Below, piece after piece: positions 1 through 10,340 of a DNA stretch of 31,446 nucleotides. Location of the stretch: positions 61,443,563-61,475,008 of the forward strand of contig CM044497.1 of NCBI GenBank assembly GCA_024364805.1, written 5' to 3'. The stretch comes from Euprymna scolopes. Lineage: Eukaryota; Mollusca; Cephalopoda; Sepiida; Sepiolidae. The notes under the pieces are model-generated. The model ran no database searches, was not told the origin of the DNA, and was given only the letters and a program-made list of their open reading frames with translations. Positions within the stretch are counted from its first letter, which is position 1, and each line of letters begins with the position of its first letter. A program made the position numbers and the translations under genes.

Positions 1-717
1 TTTTTTATCCTTCTGGGAGACTAGTAACCCTCCTCACCAGTCAAGCTAGTGCGAGAACCATTTTAGTCGCCGGTTACCCGACCATGCAGCAAGAAGTACT
101 GGGTTACATGGTAGCAGTAGCACATTACGTGACCTGACATTATAGGAGGATACCACTGGAGGTATTTAGTCGGAACTCTGCACAGTTGGCGGCGTAGTAG
201 GTGGTGGCCGTTCTTGTGTAAAAATTTGTGAACAATTACACAGTTCGTGTCCTCTACTATGTGGCAAATCAGATCTTTTCTAGATGTAGCACTGCTTTCC
301 CTAGACAGGTAGGGGCGATAAAAGGAGCCCTAAAAAGCTTGTTCACACAAAAGCTTGTCATCTTGCTGCCGTTGACTGGCTATCCAATTGTGTAGTCGAA
401 ACAGAAACTCAATTAGAAATACAAAGCATGCGTTCAATTTTGGAACGTGGAATATAAGAACATTGCTTGATAGTGATGATTATATCGAGAGGAAGACGGC
501 GCTAGTTGCAAAAGTACTGAAACAATACAAATTGACACTGCTGCCTTGTCTGAGACACAGCTTTTGGGGTCAGGTGAATTGAAAGAAATTGGCGAAGGTT
601 ACACGTTCTTTTGGTCAGGTCGGAAAGAGGGAGGGATGTATACTTCCGGTGTTAGCTTTGTAATAAAATCAAATATTGATGACTCTCTGGAGGGTTTTCC
701 TCGGGGAACTCGTCAAT

Positions 718-1303
718 AATCCATATCTTCAAGAATAAAGGAAAGCGCATTGATTGTGATAACTACCGTGGAATATCACTGCTCTCTGTGGCTGGAAAAG
801 TACTAGCCAGAGTCATTTTGAACAGGATAATCATTCATCTAGTAGACAAAATTTATCCTGAAACGCAGTGTGGTTTTAGATCTGGAAGGGGAACCATCGA
901 CATGAGCTACTGTTTACGCCAAGTTGCAGAGAAGGCACGTGAGAAAAATCAGGATTTGTTTGTCGTTTATCGAACTAACCAAGCGTTTGATTCTGTGAAC
1001 AGAGTCGCACTTTGGAAGGTTTTGAATAAAGTTGGAATCCCTGAAAAAATGTTAAATATAATAATATCCTTTCTCGAGAATATGGAGGCACGTGTAAGAG
1101 CAGGTGGAAAGTTCTTTGAGTCATTCAAGGTACTAACCACTACGAAACAGGGTTGTGTTATGGCAACTGTGCTCTTTGCCATCTCCTTTTCAATCATGCC
1201 TGAGCATGCTTTTAAAGATTACACGCAAGGTGTCAATTTTGAGTTTAGAACTTCCGGGGTTCTTTATAATCATCAAAGATTCAAAGCTAAAACACTAACA
1301 TAA
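718..1303 (+). pseudogene. LINE reverse transcriptase, palm and fingers part
   Basis: Open stretch of the RTE-type LINE; the longest ATG frame is 788-1303 and the similarity begins upstream at about 728. It shows NYRGISLLSVAGKVLARVIL, then the QCGFRSGRGTIDM block, then VVYRTNQAFDSVNR. That last block is where the first catalytic Asp normally sits in an FxDxxKAFD-like motif; here it reads Y-R-T-N-Q, so the Asp is lost. KQGCVMATVLF is RT motif B. The frame drifts before the FADD box, which lies in the next frame. A broken transposon protein, not a host gene. Confidence 0.75.
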
Positions 1304-1317
1304 AGCAAAATCGTGAT

Positions 1318-1887
1318 TTTATTTTTGCAGACGATGCTGCACTCGTGGCCACTTCATTTGAAGAAGCACAAGAATTAGTTGACAAGTTTTCCAATGCCGC
1401 AAAAGCATTTGGTTTGACGATTAGTATTAAAAAGACAGAAGTTATCTACCAACCAAAGCCCACCCCGTTGCAGCAAGGTGGTGTGAATATTCCGAGACCA
1501 GAATATGTGGAACCGCCTCAGAAAATCTTAGTGAATAGACAGCCTCTAAAGTATGTTAAATCCTTTGCATATCTCGGAAGTAAGGTGAATTCGTCAGCAT
1601 CACTTGATGATGAGATATTGAGCAGAATTTCAAAGGCGACTGATGCCTTCGGCAAACTGCGGTCAAGAGTATGGAATGAAAGGGGGTTGACTCTGAAGAC
1701 TAAAATCTCAGTTTATCGTGCAATGATTGTTTCGATACTCCTGTATGCATCGGAAGCCTGGACCCCATACCGTAGGCAGATGGAGCAACTCGATACACTC
1801 CATAAGCCTTGCCTTCGCAGTATATGTGTATTTACATGGAAAGACAAGGCCCCTAACTCGGGATTTTTTGCTAGGTGCGACATCTAA
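1318..1887 (+). pseudogene. LINE reverse transcriptase, FADD box and thumb part
   Basis: Continues the same LINE in another frame. FADDAALVA (1324 on) is the catalytic YxDD-equivalent, followed by the helix AQELVDKFSNAAKAFGLTIS and KKTEVIYQP. KYVKSFAYLGSKVNS and LKTKISVYRAMIVSILLYAS are the usual thumb blocks of RTE/Jockey-type LINEs. Similarity leaves this frame near 1845; SIEAFLMKSQLRWAGHRVRM resumes from about 1888, running to the stop at 2192-2194. The ending LNPKTFEEDAADRKLWRENV is typical of this LINE family. Confidence 0.75.
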
Positions 1888-2215
1888 AGTATTGAGGCCT
1901 TCCTCATGAAGTCGCAGCTTCGGTGGGCTGGTCACCGTGTTCGCATGGATGAAAACCGTCTTCCTAAGAAACTAGCATACAGTCAACTGAAAGAGGATAG
2001 TCGAAATGTGGGTCGTCCATTTCTGAGGTACAGAGGTGCTGAAGAACAATCTTAAGCACGCAGGATTGAACCCAAAAACCTTTGAAGAAGATGCTGCGGA
2101 TAGAAAATTGTGGAGGGAAAATGTTTTGCGGGCATTAACACATACATTGACATACGGCTATCGAATCAAACAAATCTTCGTAGAGCAAGAGTAGAACATC
2201 ACCTTCCCAGCCTGT

Positions 2216-2217
<2 letters not shown>

Positions 2218-2258
<41 letters not shown>
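2218..2258. repeat. (AT)n microsatellite at LINE 3' end
   Basis: About 20 AT units directly after the LINE 3' UTR. RTE-clade LINEs often end in short microsatellites rather than poly(A), so this probably grew from the element's own tail. Confidence 0.9.
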
Positions 2259-2261
<3 letters not shown>

Positions 2262-3240
2262 TTAATTTATTTTTAAACAAATAAAAAAGAAACAAATTAT
2301 TGAACAAAAAACAACCTAGGATTGAAAGTAACAAAAGAAAAGAGTTCATTGATGACGGAGAAGAGTGGTCGCCATTAATCCCAGAGGAAAAAGTGGGGAA
2401 GCTAGTTCACTGTTGAGGTAAACAATTCGTTGAACGGTCCCTCCACGCGGTAAATTCCGATCGAGTATCTGCCTAATTGCAACAGCACAAAGTCGTTTTG
2501 GTTGGGGATAGAGAAGGAGAAATTCACAAACTTGTTTCTCATGCGAATCCAAATCGAAGATTCTGCTTTCCATTTCGGGGTAATACATCACTGTATATAA
2601 TATTACTTTTTCGTTTTTTTTTTTTTTAAGTTTCATTTTCTTCTCCGTTCTTTTTCTTTTCGGAACCCAGAAAGAAAACGGACAAACATTCGTCCCTCTT
2701 TATGAATATCTCAGATCCAACCGTATTATGTTTTTTTCCTCTTCTTCTCGTCTGACGGCTGCTTCTGTTCCCTACGGCCTTTGCATGACCTCGCGGGAAT
2801 TCTAAAAATAATCTAACCCCAACAGCCTCACGGTCGCAACCGCACTGCTCTGGACTTACGTCTATTCTTTGACTTGGTTTTGGTTTTGATCAAAGGCCGA
2901 ATATATTTTATCTTACAAGTAGTGATCAATGTCGAAAAAAAGGGTAATACTCGCATGCACATGCCTCAGTTTCTGTATTAATTAACATAAAAAATTTATG
3001 CGTAACGCCGGTCGGCTTGCTAGTATATCTATAAAAGTGAGAAAATGTATTTTTTTGAGATTTACCAACCTATATTTTCAATTAATTCTTAACTTGCAGA
3101 CTTGGAATATGATATATAGAATATTCAGAAATGCGAGAAATTTTTCAACTAGGCTATTAAATTGTAAAATCGAAAAATTGATATGTGGGTTGATCGGATT
3201 TTTATCTATTTTAACAATTACAAATTCCTTGTGTTAAGAA
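2259..3240. other. AT-rich intergenic stretch without a recognised gene
   Basis: Short open frames (2346-2636 minus, 2998-3237 plus) have low-complexity composition and no recognisable motif. A short piece at 2879-2910 resembles the B-box and downstream part of the SINE copies at 3281 and 3509, but no A box precedes it. Nothing else identified. Confidence 0.5.
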
Positions 3241-3244
3241 AAAC

Positions 3245-3440
3245 TAGTTTTGAGGACACCTTTTATAGATAGTGTCAAGCTGGTCTAATGGTTGTCGTAT
3301 TGATCACTATGTTTACGTTTAGGTTTCGATCAAAACTCGAGTACTTTTTTCACTTACATTAAGTTAACTGTGAAAAATGTTAATCAGTTTTGATGCAGAT
3401 GAAAAGAGCTGCTAACGGTTAACATTAAGAAATTATAATT
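3245..3440 (+). repeat. tRNA-like SINE, copy 1
   Basis: TGGTCTAATGG at 3281-3291 fits the pol III A-box consensus TRGYNNANNGG at every fixed position. GGTTTCGATC at about 3322-3331 contains the T-loop-like TTCGATC of a B box, ~41 bp downstream, close to the spacing in tRNA. The tail reads CGAGTACTTTTTTCACTTAC. Octopus genomes are known to carry tRNA-derived SINEs (OR1/OR2 type); assignment to one of those is not tested. The 3' boundary is approximate. Confidence 0.6.
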
Positions 3441-3469
3441 TGGGTACACTCAGATTATTTCAACTGTTT

Positions 3470-3670
3470 CACGAGGTTTGAAAACAACGTTTTATGATCG
3501 TGTCAACCTGGTCAAATGGTTAACTTACTTGATCACTCTCTTTTCGTTTTGGTTTCGATCTCAGCCCCAGTACTTTTTTAATTTACAAAAAGTGAAATGA
3601 AAATTACATAATACTTGCAGACACATCTCAGTTACTTTCCGTTTTACTTCGTTTTTTAAAGAATTTAACG
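3470..3670 (+). repeat. tRNA-like SINE, copy 2 (direct repeat of copy 1)
   Basis: Second copy ~228 bp downstream in the same orientation. A box TGGTCAAATGG is at about 3509-3519; B-box region GGTTTCGATC near 3551-3560; tail CCCAGTACTTTTTTAATTTA. The sequence between A and B boxes (TTGATCACT core) matches copy 1. Some similarity also extends ~30 bp upstream of the A box in both copies (GTTTTATGATCGTGTCAA versus CTTTTATAGATAGTGTCAA). Confidence 0.6.
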
Positions 3671-3706
3671 GTACGATTAATACCGGGCAGCACCGTGTCT
3701 GTCTTG

Positions 3707-3707
<1 letters not shown>

Positions 3708-3775
<68 letters not shown>
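3708..3775. repeat. (AT)n microsatellite
   Basis: Uninterrupted AT dinucleotides over about 67 bp, directly abutting the small inverted-repeat element on its right. Confidence 0.95.
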
Positions 3776-3779
<4 letters not shown>

Positions 3780-3954
3780 GTCTCAGAAAATGTACTAAAA
3801 CTTTAATATACTACAACTTGGTGCGACCTATCAACGTTTATAAACAATGGTAGCCATCAAATTTAATGCTTGTAAGCATGATCTTCATACATTATTCAAA
3901 ATCGTAACGTTTCATTCTTTATGATTTGCCTACAAATGTTTTTGATACACTCTG
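3776..3954. mobile_element. Short TA-flanked inverted-repeat element (mariner-type MITE candidate)
   Basis: Left end GGGTGTCTCAGAAAA is matched by the reverse complement of the right end, CAGAGTGTATCAAAA. Both ends are bordered by TA (3774-3775 and 3955-3956), the target duplication of Tc1/mariner elements. The ~180-bp interior has no coding potential, as expected for a MITE. Because the left TA lies in an (AT)n tract, the duplication there is uninformative. The inverted repeats are imperfect, so the call is moderate. Confidence 0.5.
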
Positions 3955-3956
3955 TA

Positions 3957-4716
3957 TATCATGTATGGATTTATATATATCAGGTACGATAAATAATTAT
4001 ATAAATAGGTAGTTCTCAACAGAAAGATATCGGCATAACAAGGTTCTCTCTTCATCTGGTTATATCTTATTGCTTATTTAGTCTAAATGTGCATGCACAC
4101 ACAGACACACACATGTATATAAATGTCTATATATTTATACATATATATACACCATACACACCAATATATAAATAAATATATATATATATATATATTTATA
4201 TAATCGAACAAATTCTGTATTTTCGTTTTCTTCAAACCTAGCTGAAAAGTTATAATGACATGCCAATAAAAACGAAAATAAATGCAGACAAAAATGAGGC
4301 AGGAAACCATTCAGCCAAGTTTGTAAACATGAGATAGCCGCCTTGACGAATGCGCCTGCTCAACGCACGTCCGTACAAGGTATATTTTCTTCTCATTTCC
4401 GCAAAACAGGCTAAGGCTTCGGCAGGTAAATACACAAAATCGAATTCATTAGCTGAACATTAAGTTTCTATGAGCAGAATTTGGAGTTTGTTTTTTATAC
4501 TGCTTATTCTCGGTCAATATAGGATTGCATTGTAAGCTCTGAAAACATTATTCTATCTGAAGATTGGCATTTCTCGCCTGTAGTCTTGCATTAGTGTAGA
4601 TATGTACAGTAACTGCGAACTGAAATTGGGTAGCAGTCGATTAAAGAGACTATCTCGTCACAAATAGACATTTGTGTCTATTTGATGTATTTACTTTCTT
4701 ACCTTCGAATAAGCTC
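3957..4716. other. AT-rich intergenic stretch
   Basis: Contains (CA)n/(AT)n-like low-complexity DNA at about 4090-4200. No motif-bearing frame was found on either strand; the minus frames at 4083-4435 are low-complexity. Confidence 0.5.
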
Positions 4717-6973
4717 CGTGAAATTATCCAGAGTGACCAAATAAAACATGCCATAATATAAAGTGACCAAAACAAACGTGACATTAAACAGGGTGACCAA
4801 ATAAAACGTGACATAAAACAGGGTGACTAAATAAAACTTGACATAAAACGGGGTAACTAAATAAAACGTGGCATAACACAGGGTGATCAAATAAAACGTG
4901 ACATTATACAGAGTGACAAAATAAACAGTGACATAAAACAGGGTGACTAAATATAACGTGGCATAAAAAGGGGTGACCAAATAAAACGTGGCATTAAACA
5001 AAGTTATCATATAAATCGTGACATTAGATAGGGAAACCAAATAAACGTGACATTAAACGGGCTGATCAAATAAAACATGATATTAGACGGGGCGACCAAA
5101 TGAAACGTGACATTAAACGGGCGACCAAATAAAACATGACATTAAACGGGCGACCAAATAACCCGTGACATTAAACGAGGTGACTAAATAAAACGTGACA
5201 TTTAACAGGGTTACGAAATATAACGTGATATTATACACGGTGACCAAACAAAACTTGACAATAAACGGGGTGACCATATAAAACGTTACATTTAAAAGGG
5301 TTACAAAATAAAACGTTACATTATACAGGGTGACAAAATAAAATGTGAGACTAGACAGGATGACCAAATGAAACCTGACATTACACAGGGTGACCAAATA
5401 AAACGTTATATTTGACAGTGTACAAGATAAAACGTTACATTAGACAGGGTGACCTACTAAAACGGGAGATTAAACAGGATGACCACATAAAACGTGATAT
5501 TGGACAGGGTGGCTAAAAACGTGACTTTAAAAGAGGTGACCACATAAAACGTGACATTAAACGGGGTGACCAATAAAATGTGACATTAGGCAGTGTGAAA
5601 AATAAAACGGTACATTTAACAGAGTGACCAAATAAAACGGTAGATGTGACAGGGTGAGCAAATACAACATGAAATAAAATGACACCAAATAAAACGTGTC
5701 ATTATACAGGGGACAAAATAAAAGTTTACATACTACAGTATGACCGAATAAAATATAACTTTTATAAAATATGACAACATAAAACGTGACAGTAAACACT
5801 GTGTCCAAATAAAACATAGCATTAAGCAGGGTGACCAAATAAAATGTGACATTAAAAAGGGTGACCAAATAAAACGTGACATTAAACAGGTAACAAAATA
5901 AAACGTTGCATAAGACAGGGTGACCAAATAAAACGTGACGTTAAATAGAGTGACCAAATAAAACGTGACATTAAACGGTGTGATCAAATATAACGTAGGA
6001 TTAGACAGTGTGAACAACTTAAACGTTATATTAAACAGAATGCCAAAATAAAACGTGACATTGGAAAGAGTGACCAAATAAAACGTGACGTTAAACATGT
6101 AACAAAACAAAACGTGACATAAGACAGGGTGACAAAATAAAACGTGACGTTAAATAGGGCGGCCAAATAAAACGTTACGCTAAACAGTGTGACCAAATAT
6201 GACGTAGGATTAGACAGTGTGAACAACTAAAACGTTATATTAAACAGAATGACAAAATAAAACGTGACATTGAACAGGCCGACCATATAAAACGTTACAT
6301 TATTACGGGATGACAAAATAAAACTTGACATTATAAAGGGATGACAAAATAAAACGTGACATTATAAAGGGATGGCAAAATAAAACGTGACATCATAACG
6401 CGATGAAATAAAACGTGGCATTAGACATGTGATCAAATAAAACGTGAAATGAGACAGTGTGACCAACAAAAACGTGACATTATACAGTATGACAAAATAA
6501 AACGTGACAGTAGGCAGTTTGACCAAATATACCGTGATATTAAGCAGACCGACATAATTAAACGTGATATTAAATAGTTTGAATAAAACGTGGCATTAGA
6601 CTGTATGACTTTTTAAAACGTGACATTAAACAGGGTAAATAAATAAAACATTACATTCAAAAGTGTGATCAGATTAAACGTGACATTAGACAGTGTGACC
6701 AAATAAAACGTGACATCAGAAAGTTTGACCAAATAAAACGTGACATTAGACAGAGTTTCAATAGTGTGATAAACTACCATGTGACATTAGAAAGGGTGAC
6801 CAAATAAAACGTGATATTAGACAGTGTGACCAAATAAAAGGTGACATTATATAGGGTGACCAAATAAAACGTGACATTATACAGGGTGACAAAATAAACG
6901 TCACATAACAGGGTGTTTAAGTAAAACGTGAAATTTAACAGGATGACCAAATAAAACGTGAAATTATATAAAT
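4717..6973. repeat. Degenerate 30-bp minisatellite array (~75 units)
   Basis: About 2.26 kb of diverged head-to-tail units. The core reads GGGTGACCAAATAAAACGTG followed by ACATTAAACA. Most units differ at several positions and some have small indels, so the array is old. Each typical unit carries AATAAA on the plus strand and GGTGACC. Read on the minus strand the unit is exactly ten codons, V-T-L-F-N-V-T-F-Y-L, which explains minus-strand open stretches up to about 125 codons (4699-5040, 5113-5397, 5557-5868, 5733-6110, 6026-6226). These shift frame repeatedly, so they are very likely by-products and not genes. The array ends in AT-rich DNA near 6970. Confidence 0.95.
5888..6290. repeat. Higher-order duplication inside the minisatellite (period ~209 bp)
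   Basis: Seven consecutive variant units at about 5888-6080 recur in the same order at about 6097-6289. Diagnostic variants are shared: CGTAGGATTAGACAGTGTGA at 5994 and 6203, GAACAACT next to it, and CGTTATATTAAACAGAATG after it. The offset is 209 bp, seven 30-bp units minus one base. Confidence 0.8.
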
Positions 6974-7197
6974 ATTTTTTTTAAGTATGTATGACCAGAC
7001 ATGAGCTGCGAGATAGTGACCCTAAGTAATAAACATGTAACCATTTTTAAAACTATAGACCACTGGTCACAACAGGATGAAGCAACATCATAGACTACAA
7101 CATAATTATTGAAAGCTCTACGAAAATTTGTTTTGTGTTATGTCACCAGTGTATCCGTTTGTAATTTTTTCATTATTTATTTCTTAAATAGCATGTT
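6974..7197. other. Spacer between minisatellite and Penelope-like fragment
   Basis: AT-rich DNA; no repeat unit, frame or motif recognised. Confidence 0.4.
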
Positions 7198-8349
7198 TTA
7201 GGGTTTAAAAAGTGCTGTATTATAAATAGCTTTGCAAACATTGAAAGTTACTTTATCAGATGAGTTGATACTTATTCTACTTTCATTAGATAACGGTATA
7301 TGTTTAATAATGGATGGTGGATGGTTAGACTGTGGGTGTATATAAATAGGGTTAGCGTGTTCCTTCATATAGAGTTTATAAGTGTCTAAATCAAGATCTA
7401 AAGTAACGTCAAGGAAGTTAGCATTAACTTCTTTTAGGCCAAAATCATTCATGTCCCTATGGATTGCACTCTTAACTTGATCACATTTAACACTTGTTGC
7501 GTTCCTAACTATTATTATCCTATCATCACAATATAAGCCTATGTATTTTCCATCAATCGTTTGCTAAATTATAAATTATATAAAGTCCAATGAGATCTGT
7601 TGCTGCTACAGAGTCCAGCGATCCCATTGATACCCCGAAAAAATCGTTTGCCCATTTTTAGCCCATTGTTCTCCATTATAGACAAGGACAGTTTTGCGGC
7701 ATTCCATAATGATTTGAAAATCCTCATTGGAGTCATTGGTATGGGTCTTAGCAATTTCAATTGCATTTCCAAAATGATCCTTTGTGATTGACGGGTAGTA
7801 ACCCATTATGTCAAATTGCACAAACGCACATTTTTTTCTTGTTGGCAATGTTAAGAAAGCATTTTACACGATCCGCCGTATTTATCCATAGGTTCAGGTT
7901 GAATTACCATTTTAATTCTAGATTGATCTTCTCTATTATTCTTTTACTAATCTTTCCAATTTCGGGTCTGGTTGGGTTGATCAATATTGTTGCTGGTTTT
8001 GTGTGGAAGCTAGGTTTATGATCCTCTAAGCTTATTTACTCTATCACTGATTTGTAATTCATCTGTGATTTTTTTGCTGTCCTTATTTATCAAATCAATT
8101 ACGTTGTTATTTTTTACTTTTTTATAGTCTTTTTTTCAAATTCTTCTGAACTAGGTTATTATATTTCTGCTTGTCTAATGTATAAAAGTTTCTGGTCTTA
8201 TCCGTCTTAACAAGGATATGCTGTGATTTGTTGATCTCTCCTACGATACTGTCGATTTTATTTTGGAAATGATGTTTGGTTTTGTGTAATTCTAAATTTT
8301 TAATTAGTGAATAGAGATTCCTCTCGAATAGCACTAATTGAGCACACAA
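7198..8349 (-). mobile_element. Penelope-like reverse-transcriptase element, fragment 1 (broken)
   Basis: Minus-strand protein similarity in several pieces. An N-terminal block has LVKTDKTRNFYTLDKQKYNN (near 8120-8230), typical of the region before the RT core. FDIMGYYPSI (near 7800-7830) is the first catalytic Asp block. The end (7198-7452) has NFLDVTLDLD, NPIYIHPQSNHPPSIIKHIP and a KAIYNTALF block. From memory this RT family, with FDIxxFYPSI, LYRDDGL and SNHPPSIIK blocks, continues into a Cys-rich linker and a GIY-YIG nuclease, as in Penelope-like elements. The fragment stops at about 7200 before the linker. It is broken in several places. Its 7200-7680 part is an inverted near-copy of 8550-9050. 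Confidence 0.65.
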
Positions 8350-8520
8350 AATACCAAGGATTATTTACTAAAATTAATAATGAAAATGAATGTCTTACTC
8401 AAAAGGATGAAATGGAAAGCTACCTTTTTTTTCTACTTGATAAGGATGATAACACACAAAAAAGATATGGATTTATAAGTGTAAGATCACCACCAGTTAT
8501 TCCACAATTAGAGCCGCACA

Positions 8521-9405
8521 ACTGTCATTGTCTATAATGGAGAACAATGGGCTAAAAAGGGGCAAAACAACTTCTTCGGGGTATAAATGGGATCGCTGGA
8601 CTCTGCAGAAGCAACAGATCTCGTTGGACTTTATATAATTTATAATTTATAATTTAGCAAAAGATAACACTATTGATGGAAGGGATATAGGCTTATATCG
8701 TGATGATGGGTTAATACTAGTGAGGAATGCTACAAGTGTTAAATGTAAACAGGTTAGGAGAGCAATCCATAGGGACATGAAAGATTTTGGCCTAAAAGTA
8801 GAAGTTAATGCTAACTTAAAACAGGTTAACTTCCTTGACGCTACTTTAGATCTTAATTTAAACACTTATAAACCCTATACGAAGGAAAACGCTAATCCTA
8901 TTTATATACACCCACAGTCTAACCATCCACCATCAACCATCCATTATTAAACATATACCGTTATCTATTGAAAGTAGATTAAGTAACAAGTCATCTCATG
9001 AAGTAACGTTCAATGATTGCAAAGCTATTTATAATACATCACTTTAAAATAGTGGATATAAGGACATAGATATAAAATATAAGGTAACAAATAGATCTAG
9101 AAATCGTAATAGGAAGGTAATTTGGTACACACACGCCTTTAATATTATGCTGAAACTCGGTACAAATTTTTTACAACTTATTAACAAGCGTTTCCCAACA
9201 AATAATAACATCTTTAATAAAAATACATAAAAATGAAGTTATAGCTGTGGTGATAACTTGGAAAGAATTATAAAAACATAATGGACGAATCTTAAGGATG
9301 ACTAATACAGAAAGTGTAAATATTAGTGATAACACAGCTGTGAATATATGTAACTGCCAAAAACCTGAGGAATAGCCAATAAAAAATGAATGTCTAACCT
9401 CAGCA

Positions 9406-9408
<3 letters not shown>
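8521..9408 (+). mobile_element. Penelope-like reverse-transcriptase element, fragment 2 (broken)
   Basis: Plus-strand partner of fragment 1. It carries VYNGEQWAKKGQ (near 8545), DIGLYRDDGLILVRNAT (8680-8740, the catalytic box), VNFLDATLDLNLNTYKPY (8824-8877) and IYIHPQSNHPPS (8899-8934). It then runs on into blocks fragment 1 lacks: NRNRKVIWYTHAFNIMLKLG, FLQLINKRFP, and near 9345-9403 a Cys-linker CNCQKPEE...CLTSAVIY. That linker normally precedes GIY-YIG, but here (AT)n starts immediately after it and no nuclease domain is seen. Broken in several places. Family is moderate-confidence and rests on remembered motif order. Confidence 0.65.
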
Positions 9409-9449
<41 letters not shown>

Positions 9450-10340
9450 TATATACGTAAGTCTATATTGATATCTATATGTATATGTGTCCCGTATATA
9501 TCTGTAGAGATTTGAGGATACGTATAGATGGGGATGTGTGTCTGCACCTGCGGATAGTCTGACTGTGTGTGTATATATTGTGTGTATTCTGGTATGCGTG
9601 TGCATGTATATGTATACGTATATGTATGTATATATATGTGTACATATGTATGGGTGTATATATATATATATATATATATTATCTGGTTAGGGTTCACAGG
9701 TTTTTAAAGTTCTCAATCGACAGTCTTATTATTGATATTATTATTGATATTGTTGGTGTTATTAATATTATCAATATTATAGAAATTATTATTATAAGGA
9801 TTATTAGTGGGATTAATATTATTAGTTTTGGTATAATAACAGCCATAATATATGATATCAAGGTGGGTGCATGGATGTATGTTTTTGAGGGTCCGTACAT
9901 TGATATAACTGCATATGTGAGTATAAATATAAATATGTTATAACTGTATGTGAGCATTATGTATCTATGTATGTGTATATGTGTATATGTGTATATATAC
10001 ACGGGTGTATCAAAGTGTGGGGATTTATACGTGCATTTATATATGTATATGTATGCATGATCAGGTTGATAACTTCCGGGGTTTTATGTTTATTTTTATT
10101 TTTTATTTTTTATTAGTTTATTTATTTTATTTTTATTTTATTTTATTTATGTATTTAATTTATTTTAATATTAATTTTATTCTTGTGTGTCGTTATAGTT
10201 ATTGTCTGTTTTCAGTGCGTGTGTGTGAGTTAAATACAGCGATCAGTTTATATCAACTCCTGAGTACAGGTATAAGCGCATATTTGCTTCAAGTGTGCGT
10301 GTATGTGTGTGTGTATGTGTGTGTGTGTGCGGATTGAAAG
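9409..10340. repeat. Microsatellite-rich block
   Basis: (AT)n at 9409-9446 and 9658-9680, (TATG)/(TATATG)-like tracts around 9480-9680 and 9950-10060, imperfect (ATT)n at 9725-9830, T/A-rich (TTTTA)n-like sequence at 10085-10170, and (GT)n at 10290-10330. Open frames here on both strands are low-complexity (Ile/Tyr- or His/Thr-rich) and are not genes. Confidence 0.85.

Larger units (their letters stand above)
1..2217 (+). mobile_element. RTE-type LINE, internally deleted and frameshifted
   Basis: Non-LTR retrotransposon on the plus strand. Residues GTWNIRTLL near 442-468 mark the start of an APE-type endonuclease; after a frame change the match continues as ALSETQLLGSGELKEIGEGY. The second half of the endonuclease and the start of the reverse transcriptase are missing: endonuclease sequence to about 710 joins directly to RT sequence (FKNKGKRIDCDNYRGISLLS) from about 728. 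RT blocks follow (QCGFRSGRGTIDM, KQGCVMATVLF), then FADD at 1324-1335, and a C-terminal RWAGHRVRMDENRLPKK block at about 1924-1970. The ORF ends at 2192-2194, with only ~25 bp of 3' UTR before (AT)n. The short UTR ending in a microsatellite and the BovB/CFDP2-like endonuclease start suggest the RTE clade. At least three frame changes make it dead. Bases 1-387 are probably its 5' UTR. Confidence 0.8.

Noticed and set aside
2879-2910. Third tRNA-like SINE
   Set aside because: Only a B-box-like and tail-like piece is present; no A box at the expected ~41-bp distance upstream.
4555-4590. CTGAAGA followed by a small GGC/GCC hairpin
   Set aside because: No GAA block follows the hairpin, so the second half of the hammerhead core is missing.
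4699-6226. Five minus-strand open frames of 66-125 codons with a ten-residue hydrophobic repeat
   Set aside because: The period is the 30-bp minisatellite unit read in codons; frames shift repeatedly, have no signal or terminal domains, and overlap one another.
4717-6973. CRISPR-like array of ~30-bp repeats
   Set aside because: There are no unique spacers between repeats; units are contiguous and degenerate, and the context is animal genomic DNA.
9171-10337. Open frames of 100-144 codons on both strands
   Set aside because: They consist of (AT)n, ATGT and ATT microsatellites giving Ile/Tyr- and His/Thr-rich runs; no domain is visible.
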